A stretch of DNA of 64,000 nucleotides from Arsukibacterium tuosuense (GTDB lineage: Bacteria > Pseudomonadota > Gammaproteobacteria > Enterobacterales > Alteromonadaceae): contig NZ_OBEB01000006.1 of assembly GCF_900215315.1 (NCBI RefSeq), forward strand, positions 62,001 to 126,000. The letters are read 5' to 3'. The number at the start of each line of letters is the position of its first letter. The first letter of the stretch is position 1. Shown piece by piece: positions 9,378 to 16,530 of the stretch. The notes beneath the pieces are model-generated. The model had not been told where the DNA came from. It saw nothing but the letters and a program-made list of their open reading frames with translations, and made no database searches. The position numbers and the translations under genes were made by a program.

Positions 9378-9671
9378 ATGTTGAAAATGAAATTGTTGGC
9401 AGTCGGTCTTGCCAGCGTAATGGCAGTGGGTTGTGCCAGTACCAGTACAACAGATACCGCGGATAACCGTGCCTCACGTAACTTCGAATTTGAAGTAGTG
9501 GATGATAACGACAAAGTGACTCATATTTGTCGGAATGAACGGGCTACTGGCAGCAACATTGGCCGCCGTACCTGTCGCACCACAGAGCAAATTGAGTCTG
9601 ACAGGGCTGAGGCGCGGTTGGAACTTGAACGTGCGCAGGGTTCACTGGTTGAGCCGCCACCGGGTGGCTAA
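9378..9671 (+). CDS. Small putative lipoprotein
   Basis: A 97-residue product from the ATG at 9378, chosen over an in-frame TTG at 9366 because GGGAGAG lies 4-10 bases before the ATG. The N-terminus (MLKMKLLAVGLASVMAVGC) is a lipoprotein signal with lipobox AVGC, so the mature protein would start at Cys19. The mature part is short, polar and charged, with two cysteines (HICRNE and RRTCRTT) that could form a disulfide, and ends in a proline/glycine tail. Two positively charged patches surround the cysteines. No family is recognised. It has its own terminator and lies alone between the peptidase and radical SAM genes. Confidence 0.75.
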   Translation: MLKMKLLAVGLASVMAVGCASTSTTDTADNRASRNFEFEVVDDNDKVTHICRNERATGSNIGRRTCRTTEQIESDRAEARLELERAQGSLVEPPPGG

Positions 9672-9688
9672 CCTCCGGTTATAACGAG

Positions 9689-9713
9689 AAACCACTGCTG
9701 CAGTGGTTTTTTT
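9689..9713 (+). terminator. Intrinsic terminator after the small lipoprotein gene
   Basis: Stem AAACCACTG / CAGTGGTTT with a 3-nt loop, followed by an uninterrupted T-tract, 17 bp after the stop codon. Confidence 0.85.
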
Positions 9714-9744
9714 ATGTCTGAAATAAAGTTGTGGCTAAACCAGA

Positions 9745-9774
9745 TGAAGTTTAATGAAGTTTAATGAAGTTTAA
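9745..9774 (+). repeat. Three tandem copies of a 10-bp unit
   Basis: TGAAGTTTAA occurs three times in perfect tandem between the lipoprotein terminator and the radical SAM gene. Ten base pairs is about one helical turn, so a spaced protein-binding function or simple slippage are both possible. Confidence 0.9.
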
Positions 9775-9923
9775 TATTACCAGATGAAAGTAATACTGCT
9801 GAAACGAACAGCGTTAAGTGCTAAATTATCAAGCAAGCCTGAACAATGCGATAAAAAATTCCGGAGCCAATCGATTTGTATCTTAATAGCCAATTTATAA
9901 TTATGCAGCGAGGCGGTCAGCTG

Positions 9924-12422
9924 ATGCTGAGCCAGATTTCCGGCGTAGCAAAACCATTTCTGGTGCATGAACTGGACTTGCTGTTATTGTCATTTTTTAT
10001 TGAGCAGCACGACAAAACAACAGTTTGTCATACCTTTGTCGCTAATGCTTTGGTCAGGCAACTGGCACCGCAAATAAAAGCCGAAGCAGTATTAAACCGG
10101 ATCCAGCAGTTGCAACAGGCTGGCATATTAGTAACCGACCAGGCTTCGGCTAACGTAACGGTGGGTAATATGCTGACCAGCGCGGCAGAGATGATGCCTG
10201 AAATCGTCGAGCCAATTCACCTTGCAGCCATTAACAATGAACAGATACCAGAGGCACTGTGTGTCAGTATTCACTTTGCTGCGGTAATTACAGCGGAAGG
10301 ATTTGCCGCCTGGTCGGCGCTGCAACAACAATATATAACGTTGCCTGTTGACAGGCTATTGCTGTTACTGGCTTTTGCAGATGGCAAAAAGCAAACCGAC
10401 GTCATTGCCGATAAAACAGCGTTGTTTGACGATACCCAACAGGCCAGCCAGATAATTGCTGAGCTTTATGCTCAGGGTTTATTGATCAGGCAAAAACGCA
10501 TTGTTCACAGTAATGTAGATGATATTCCGGTTTTTAAGCCAGTAGTAACAAAGCCTGATGTAGCAACACACTGGCAGGAAATTAAGCCGGATGGCCGGAT
10601 CCCGGTATATTTTGTGCCACATATGGAGAACCACCTGCCATTAGCATTAGGTGTGTTGTTCAGTGCGCTGCAACATTATCAGAATGGTGCGCTGCTCGAG
10701 CGTTTTGTGCTGATTCCAATAAACTTTTTAAACCCGAATGACCTTTTAAATGGTCCATACCGCCAGTTTGGTCCGGGTGTCTGGTTGTTCTCAAACTATA
10801 TGTGGTCGGTGGATTTAAACCTGCAAATCAGCCAGGCAGTCAAGCAACATAATAGTACCAATCTCACGATTCATGGCGGCCCCAGTACACCGGACTACCC
10901 TCAGGCCTGTAAAGATTTTATGCAAACTAATCGTTCGGTTGATATTGCAGTGCATGGCGAAGGGGAAGTGGCGATTGCCGAGATTTTTGAAACAATCTCA
11001 AAAAACCCGCAAGAGATACTGGGTTTTGATGATTTTGCCCTGACCGAGGTTACCGGCATCAGTTTCAGAAATCAGTTAAGTCAGGGCATAGTGCATACGG
11101 CTGGCCGCACCCGGATGAAGGAAGTTGATGTTATTCCTTCACCTTACTTGTCCGGTTATTTTGATGGCTATGGTGGCAGGGTAGAGGCGGCCATCATTGA
11201 AACCAATCGCGGCTGCCCTTACGGTTGTACTTTCTGTGACTGGGGCTCTGCTACCAACCAGAAAGTGCGTAAATTTGATATGGAGCGGGTTAAGCAGGAA
11301 ATTGACTGGATAGGCCAGAATAAAATTAAGGTGATGTGGATAGCGGATGCCAATTTTGGCATGTACGAACGGGATATTGATATTGCCCGCCATATTGTGG
11401 CGGTAAAACAACAATTTGGTTACCCGCATGAAGTAGTCGTTAATTACACCAAAAATTCAACGCTGAAGTTAGTGGAAATTATTAAAATATTCACCGAGGG
11501 CGATATCATCAGCCAGGGTATCATTTCCATTCAGACCACCGATGAAGGCACCCTTGATGTTATTAACCGTAAAAATATTCGGACCGAGCGTTATGATGAG
11601 CTGACCCAGATTTTTGATGACCTGAAGCTACCGTTGTCGACCGATCTGATGATTGGTTTGCCGGGTATTACCGTGGCGGCGTTTGACAACGATTTACAGC
11701 GCTATATTGATATGGATGTGTCAGTAAAAGCCTATCCAACCCAGTTATTACCAAACAGCCCGATGGCTGACCCCGCCTATATTGAGAAATACCAGATAAA
11801 AGTCGATGCCCATAATTTTCTGATTGGCAGTTTTAGTTACACCGAGCAGGATTTAGCCCAGATGAAAGCCATGTACCAGATGTATGTAATGGCTGATGGT
11901 TACTCTTTGCTGCGCTATGTCATGCGTTTCTTGCAATGGGAGCATGGTATTCCCGCCATAACCTTGTTACGCGATATTTTGCAGCAGGTTAATGACGACC
12001 CAAGCCGTTATCCGCAGATAAGCTGGGCCGTGCGGTTTTTTAATCAGGATAAAACCATGCCCGGAGGCTGGGCAGGCTTTTATCAGCAAATAGCCATGTT
12101 TATAAAGCAGCATTACCAGTTGTCAGACAGCGCAGCGCTAAGCACAGTATTAAAAGTGAATTTGTTATGCATGCCAGATGACACCCAGAGCTACCCGTTG
12201 ACTGCGCAACTGCCGCACGATTTTAAACGTTATTTTAAAGAGTTTAAGCAGCTGCAAAAACCATTGGCGAGTTATCCGCCGGCGACGTTCGAGGTTACCG
12301 ATCCTAATTCAATGGTCAGTGTTGATATGAATTACCTGCAATACGATACCCATCAGTTTTTCTGGGAGTTACATTCTGACGTATCCCGGCCGAAATCTGT
12401 ATCAGACTTTGCTGCCGCGTGA
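9924..12422 (+). CDS. B12-binding-type radical SAM protein of unknown function
   Basis: An 832-residue protein from the ATG at 9924, which has GAGGCGG 7 bp upstream; TTG 9876 and ATG 9903 have no ribosome site. Residues 1-200 hold two similar winged-helix-like helical units. Residues 215-390 look like a degenerate cobalamin-binding (Rossmann) domain, with THWQEIKPDGRIPVYFVPH and the motifs LTIHGGPSTPDYP and DIAVHGEGEVAIAEIFE. The radical SAM core begins at about 410 with the cluster motif C431-x3-C435-x2-C438 followed by DWGSA. The C-terminal 200 residues are helical and unassigned. The family transfers methyl groups or rearranges unreactive carbons. Its neighbours are transport and peptidase genes; the substrate is unknown. 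No cobalamin riboswitch is seen upstream. Confidence 0.85.
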   Translation: MLSQISGVAKPFLVHELDLLLLSFFIEQHDKTTVCHTFVANALVRQLAPQIKAEAVLNRIQQLQQAGILVTDQASANVTVGNMLTSAAEMMPEIVEPIHLAAINNEQIPEALCVSIHFAAVITAEGFAAWSALQQQYITLPVDRLLLLLAFADGKKQTDVIADKTALFDDTQQASQIIAELYAQGLLIRQKRIVHSNVDDIPVFKPVVTKPDVATHWQEIKPDGRIPVYFVPHMENHLPLALGVLFSALQHYQNGALLERFVLIPINFLNPNDLLNGPYRQFGPGVWLFSNYMWSVDLNLQISQAVKQHNSTNLTIHGGPSTPDYPQACKDFMQTNRSVDIAVHGEGEVAIAEIFETISKNPQEILGFDDFALTEVTGISFRNQLSQGIVHTAGRTRMKEVDVIPSPYLSGYFDGYGGRVEAAIIETNRGCPYGCTFCDWGSATNQKVRKFDMERVKQEIDWIGQNKIKVMWIADANFGMYERDIDIARHIVAVKQQFGYPHEVVVNYTKNSTLKLVEIIKIFTEGDIISQGIISIQTTDEGTLDVINRKNIRTERYDELTQIFDDLKLPLSTDLMIGLPGITVAAFDNDLQRYIDMDVSVKAYPTQLLPNSPMADPAYIEKYQIKVDAHNFLIGSFSYTEQDLAQMKAMYQMYVMADGYSLLRYVMRFLQWEHGIPAITLLRDILQQVNDDPSRYPQISWAVRFFNQDKTMPGGWAGFYQQIAMFIKQHYQLSDSAALSTVLKVNLLCMPDDTQSYPLTAQLPHDFKRYFKEFKQLQKPLASYPPATFEVTDPNSMVSVDMNYLQYDTHQFFWELHSDVSRPKSVSDFAAA

Positions 12423-12650
12423 TGCCCTTTTTGTATCACTTGATTAACTACGTTTTTACGATAAATTAGATAATTGCCCTGAATTTGCGACGAACGGCAG
12501 GGTAAGTTATTGAACCATCAGCAAACAATAAGCATAGTAGTCTCTGTTATTTTCAGGTTTTACTGAAAATACATAAAGGTTCGGCCTGGTTAAGCGCCGA
12601 AACAATAAAAACTAAAGTCATTATCAAAAAAGTGACCCAGGGAGATTAAT

Positions 12651-15557
12651 ATGTTCACAAATAGCAAACTTAGCAAAGCCATGCGCCTGGCTTTTGCTTT
12701 TGGTGCCGCATCGAGCATGCTGCTAGCGGGAGCCGTTTCAGCGCAAACCGAAACCGAAGATACAGCAGAGAACGAAGCAGTTGAGCGGATACAGGTTACC
12801 GGTTCACGTATTCTTCGTGAGGGTGCAATCGCGCCTTCGCCAGTAACAGTAATTAGTGGTGAAGACTTAGTGAACACCGGTGCCATGAATATAGGCGAAG
12901 TGTTGAATAAGTTACCTGCGTTAGCAACGACTTTTTCGCTTGCAAACTCAGGCCGTTTCATCGGTACTGCTGGCGTAAGCTTATTAGACTTAAGAGGCAT
13001 GGGTACCGACCGTACTCTGGTGTTGGTAGATGGAAAACGCCATGTTGCCAGCTCTCCGGGTACCTCTTCAGTTGACACCAATACTATCCCAAGTGCGTGG
13101 ATAGACAGAGTCGAGATCATAACAGGTGGTGCTTCAGCTGTTTATGGTGCTGATGCTGTAACTGGTGTAGTTAACTTTGTTTTAAAGAAAGATATTACCG
13201 GATTGAATGTTAGTGCCATCAAAGGCTTTGCTGACAATAGCTCATACCAAAATGAAAAATATACTTTTTCTTATGGTCAGGACTTTGCAGAGGGCCGTGG
13301 TAACGCCGCGTTTTCCTTGGAGTATAACTCTCAGAACTCTTTAAATTCGCTGGATAACCCCTGGACTGCAACGTCTTATGCTGCTTTTCCTTACGCTGTT
13401 GCAACGGGCCAGGCGCGCCCTGCTGATCAGGTTGATAGTGAAGCTTTCCCAGATCGTATCACCTTGCCAAATGCAGGCTACTATTTGATTTCTAATCAGG
13501 GAACTGTCTGGGACCCGTTTACAGGTGACATCTTGGGCCTGTTTAACTCTGATAGTTCAATGCGCGATGTTTACGCCGGCCCTATTGACGATGGTCAGTT
13601 TTGTGCGAGCCCGGGCTGCGACTTCCTAAACCTTCGTCAATATTCAGAGATTCAGCCTAAGTTTGAGCGTTTTAACTATAATTTCAAAGTAAACTATGAT
13701 GTTACCGATGATTTAAATGCATACTTTGAGGCAAAGTATTCGAAAACAGAAGGCGAAAATATTGGCCAGCCTTTCTTCCGTTTTTACAGTGGTGCCAACG
13801 TCATTCAGCGGGATAATGCGTTCTTAGACCCGGCAGTCGGTGCTTTGATGGATGAAATGGACTTGCCTTTTATCGGTGTAAACAAAATGTACAACGATAT
13901 TGGCCGCCGTCTGGAGGAAAATACTCGGGAGACAACGCGTTTTGTTGTGGGTTTAACCGGTGATATTTCTGATGATTGGAGCATGGATTTATCTTTCGTT
14001 TACGGTAAGTCTGAAATTGAGCGGGTAAACGCTGCTAACGTCATTCTGGCAAATTATGCCAATGCAATAGATGCTGTATTTGATGATGCCGGCAATATTG
14101 TTTGTCGTAGCGAAGCCGCCCGGGCCGATGGTTGTGTCGCAGCCAATATCATGGGCGATGGTGCTATTAGCCAGCAAGCGATTGATTATGTAACAACAAC
14201 CTCAATTGGTACGTCTGAAATTGAACAAACAGTTTTCAATGCGACCTTTACGAACTCAGCTATTTATGAGTTACCGGCTGGTATGGTGGGTTTCGCTGGT
14301 GGTTTGGAATACCGTGATGAGAGTAGCGTTACAATAGAAGATCCGTTCGCCAAAACCGGTGCGACCTTTTTCAATGCGCTGGGTGAAACAGACGGTAGCT
14401 ACGATGTGACGGAAGCTTTCTTCGAATTATCTGTGCCACTTTTAGCAGATGTTTTCCTAATCGATACTTTAGTGTTCGATACTGCAGTTCGCTACGCTGA
14501 TTACTCAACTATTGGTGATGCCACTAGCTGGAAGCTGGGTTTGGACTGGACCATTACGCCAGAGCTTCGTGCACGTTTTACACTGTCTGAAGCAATTCGT
14601 GCGCCAAACATTGACGAGCTATTCTCTGGTCAGAGCCAGTCTTTTGCGGGTGTAGACGACAAGTGTAAAGTATCTGAGCTTGACTTGTTAGCACCTGAAG
14701 GTCGGGCAATTCGTGCAGCAAACTGCGCTGCTTTAGGCGTTCCGGCTGATTTCGACTCTAACTACGATGCTGCCACATTAGAAACGCTTGTTGGTGGTAA
14801 CCCGGGTTTGCTGCCAGAAGAATCTAAATCTATTACTGCTGGTATCGTTTATCAGCCAGAATGGTTAGAGGGTTTCAGTTTTACCGCAGATTACTGGGAA
14901 ATTGACATTGAAGATACCATCAGCGGCATTGGCTTTCAGACAATTATTGACCGTTGTGTCGATTCGCCAACAGGTGTCAATAATCAGTTCTGTGCTTTAA
15001 TCACCCGTGACCCGGCTACCAGCGAGATAACCTTGATAAGAGGGTTTGCATTAAATATTGCCCGTAGTTTGAACTCAGGTGTCGACTTCGAATTTGGTTA
15101 CGATTTTGATGCGTTAGGTGGCCGTTTTAACACAAGCTTTATTGGTACTTATCTTATTGAATCTAAAGATTATCCTTTCCAGGATGAGCCTGATAACTTT
15201 ACTGATTTCCAAGGTGTATTAGGCGATGAGACGTGGCAGGGTAGTATTTCAATCGATTATAAATATAACGATTGGGTAGTGGCCTGGAACACACGCTTTA
15301 TCAATGGTGTTGAGCTTTATTCACCGACGTCGCTGGCAGCTAACCCTAACCCAAGTAACGAAATGCGCTATGGTTCTTACTTCATTACCGATGCGTCAGT
15401 AGGCTATAACTTTGAGAATGGTGTTGGTCTTAAGTTAGGCATCGATAATTTGTTTAACCGCGAGTTACCTGGTACCACCACAGGAACGGGTGCCGGTTCG
15501 GCAATTTACGATAACATTGGCCGCTTTGCTTATGTTCAGGCGTCTTATAAATTCTAA
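12651..15557 (+). CDS. TonB-dependent outer-membrane receptor
   Basis: A 968-residue receptor with a signal peptide (cleavage near AGAVSAQT, residue 31). The plug begins at ERIQVTGSRILRE (about 45-57) and includes LDLRGMGTDRTLVLVDGKR and GASAVYGADAVTGVVNFVLKK. A long barrel follows, ending IGRFAYVQASYKF with the required C-terminal aromatic residue. The leader peptide and GGGAGA ribosome site closely match those of the receptor at 3535-6201, so the two are paralogues, although the barrels have diverged. Four cysteines in extracellular-loop regions (SPGCDFLN, NIVCRSEA and others) may pair. It follows the radical SAM gene by 228 bp and ends in its own terminator. The substrate is unknown; peptides or glycans are typical for this subgroup. 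Confidence 0.92.
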   Translation: MFTNSKLSKAMRLAFAFGAASSMLLAGAVSAQTETEDTAENEAVERIQVTGSRILREGAIAPSPVTVISGEDLVNTGAMNIGEVLNKLPALATTFSLANSGRFIGTAGVSLLDLRGMGTDRTLVLVDGKRHVASSPGTSSVDTNTIPSAWIDRVEIITGGASAVYGADAVTGVVNFVLKKDITGLNVSAIKGFADNSSYQNEKYTFSYGQDFAEGRGNAAFSLEYNSQNSLNSLDNPWTATSYAAFPYAVATGQARPADQVDSEAFPDRITLPNAGYYLISNQGTVWDPFTGDILGLFNSDSSMRDVYAGPIDDGQFCASPGCDFLNLRQYSEIQPKFERFNYNFKVNYDVTDDLNAYFEAKYSKTEGENIGQPFFRFYSGANVIQRDNAFLDPAVGALMDEMDLPFIGVNKMYNDIGRRLEENTRETTRFVVGLTGDISDDWSMDLSFVYGKSEIERVNAANVILANYANAIDAVFDDAGNIVCRSEAARADGCVAANIMGDGAISQQAIDYVTTTSIGTSEIEQTVFNATFTNSAIYELPAGMVGFAGGLEYRDESSVTIEDPFAKTGATFFNALGETDGSYDVTEAFFELSVPLLADVFLIDTLVFDTAVRYADYSTIGDATSWKLGLDWTITPELRARFTLSEAIRAPNIDELFSGQSQSFAGVDDKCKVSELDLLAPEGRAIRAANCAALGVPADFDSNYDAATLETLVGGNPGLLPEESKSITAGIVYQPEWLEGFSFTADYWEIDIEDTISGIGFQTIIDRCVDSPTGVNNQFCALITRDPATSEITLIRGFALNIARSLNSGVDFEFGYDFDALGGRFNTSFIGTYLIESKDYPFQDEPDNFTDFQGVLGDETWQGSISIDYKYNDWVVAWNTRFINGVELYSPTSLAANPNPSNEMRYGSYFITDASVGYNFENGVGLKLGIDNLFNRELPGTTTGTGAGSAIYDNIGRFAYVQASYKF

Positions 15558-15617
15558 CTATATATACTGTTTAGCAACGAGTTATGTGCGATTCAGTTCT
15601 TTGAAGAAACTTTCATG

Positions 15618-15643
15618 TAGTTAGTGTTAGTAGTTAGTGTTAT
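15618..15643 (+). repeat. Two tandem copies of a 13-bp unit
   Basis: TAGTTAGTGTTAG is repeated directly once with one change in the last base, in the 3' untranslated region of the second TonB receptor gene, just before its terminator. Confidence 0.8.
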
Positions 15644-15655
15644 AAGAAATGAAGC

Positions 15656-15690
15656 AACCCGCTATCAGTTATCTGACAGCGGGTTTTTTT
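15656..15690 (+). terminator. Intrinsic terminator after the second TonB receptor gene
   Basis: An 8-bp stem AACCCGCT / AGCGGGTT closes a 14-nt loop that itself contains a small inner stem (ATCAG / CTGAC-like), followed by seven T residues. Confidence 0.85.
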
Positions 15691-15771
15691 ATTACAGGCT
15701 TTCTATTAAGCTGAAAATTCATTACCATTAGCGCCCTTAAAAATGTTGATCAATAGCAAAGAGTGGGTAGC

Positions 15772-15891
15772 ATGGCGGACGAAAATTTTAAAGATTCATT
15801 TAATTTTTGGCAGTTTCTGGCTTTTGTAGCCGTTTTCGTTTCTTTGCTTTGTCTGGTGCCAATAGTGCGCTGGGTACAAATTTTATTCTGA
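15772..15891 (+). CDS. Small single-pass membrane protein, 39 residues
   Basis: An ATG at 15772 opens a 39-codon frame ending in TGA at 15889-15891. The product starts with a short charged stretch (MADENFKDSFNFW), then has one uninterrupted hydrophobic helix (about residues 14-33: QFLAFVAVFVSLLCLVPIV), one Arg, and ends WVQILF. This looks like a deliberately encoded small membrane protein rather than a chance frame. A GAGTGGG at 15761-15767 is a modest ribosome site. It stands 45 bp upstream of apt and may share its transcript. No family is recognised, and proof of translation is lacking. Confidence 0.5.
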   Translation: MADENFKDSFNFWQFLAFVAVFVSLLCLVPIVRWVQILF

Positions 15892-15936
15892 TAAAACGTC
15901 GCCAGCCTATATTTACCGGTCTTAAAAGGTAGAACC

Positions 15937-16485
15937 ATGAATTTGCAACAACTTGCCACTGAGTTAAAACAAGTGATAAAAACGGTACCGGATTATCCAA
16001 AACCGGGTATTACCTTTCGTGATGTAACCAGTCTGATGCAGGACGGCCCGGCATTTAAAAAAGTGATTGATGCTTTTGCTGCTTTCTATGCTGACAAAGG
16101 CATAGAAAAAATTATCGGCACTGAATCGCGGGGCTTTATCTTTGGTGCACCGTTATCTTATGCGCTGGGTATTCCGTTTGTACCGGTACGCAAGCCCGGT
16201 AAGTTGCCTCGCGAGCGTATTTCACAAAGTTATACCCTGGAATATGGCGAAGATGCGCTTGAACTGCATGCTGATGCCATAGAAGCGGGTGACAAAGTTC
16301 TGTTGGTTGATGACTTACTGGCAACCGGTGGAACCATTGATGCAACCGTGCAGCTGGTGCGTCGTCTGGGTGGGTCGGTCGATCATGCAGCGTTTGTGAT
16401 TACCTTGCCAGAGCTGGGTGGCGTCAAGCGATTAGAGGCTCTGGGTTTAAATATCCTGAGTCTGGTTGAGTATAGCGGCGAATAA
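15937..16485 (+). CDS. apt: Adenine phosphoribosyltransferase
   Basis: A 182-residue cytoplasmic salvage enzyme that makes AMP from adenine and PRPP. The length matches the family. The flexible-loop and base-binding segment ([19 protein letters not shown]) and the PRPP-binding motif [13 protein letters not shown] (near residues 124-136) are complete, as is the N-terminal [15 protein letters not shown] signature. In gammaproteobacteria apt usually precedes dnaX, as here with a 45-bp gap, so apt-dnaX-ybaB-recR probably form one transcript. Confidence 0.96.
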   Translation: MNLQQLATELKQVIKTVPDYPKPGITFRDVTSLMQDGPAFKKVIDAFAAFYADKGIEKIIGTESRGFIFGAPLSYALGIPFVPVRKPGKLPRERISQSYTLEYGEDALELHADAIEAGDKVLLVDDLLATGGTIDATVQLVRRLGGSVDHAAFVITLPELGGVKRLEALGLNILSLVEYSGE

Positions 16486-16530
16486 GTTTAGGCTGATACC
16501 AGAACATCTCTTTAAGCATCAGGCTGTGGC

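Noticed and set aside
9876-9923. Earlier TTG or ATG starts for the radical SAM gene
   Set aside because: They lack ribosome sites, while the ATG at 9924 has GAGGCGG at proper distance.
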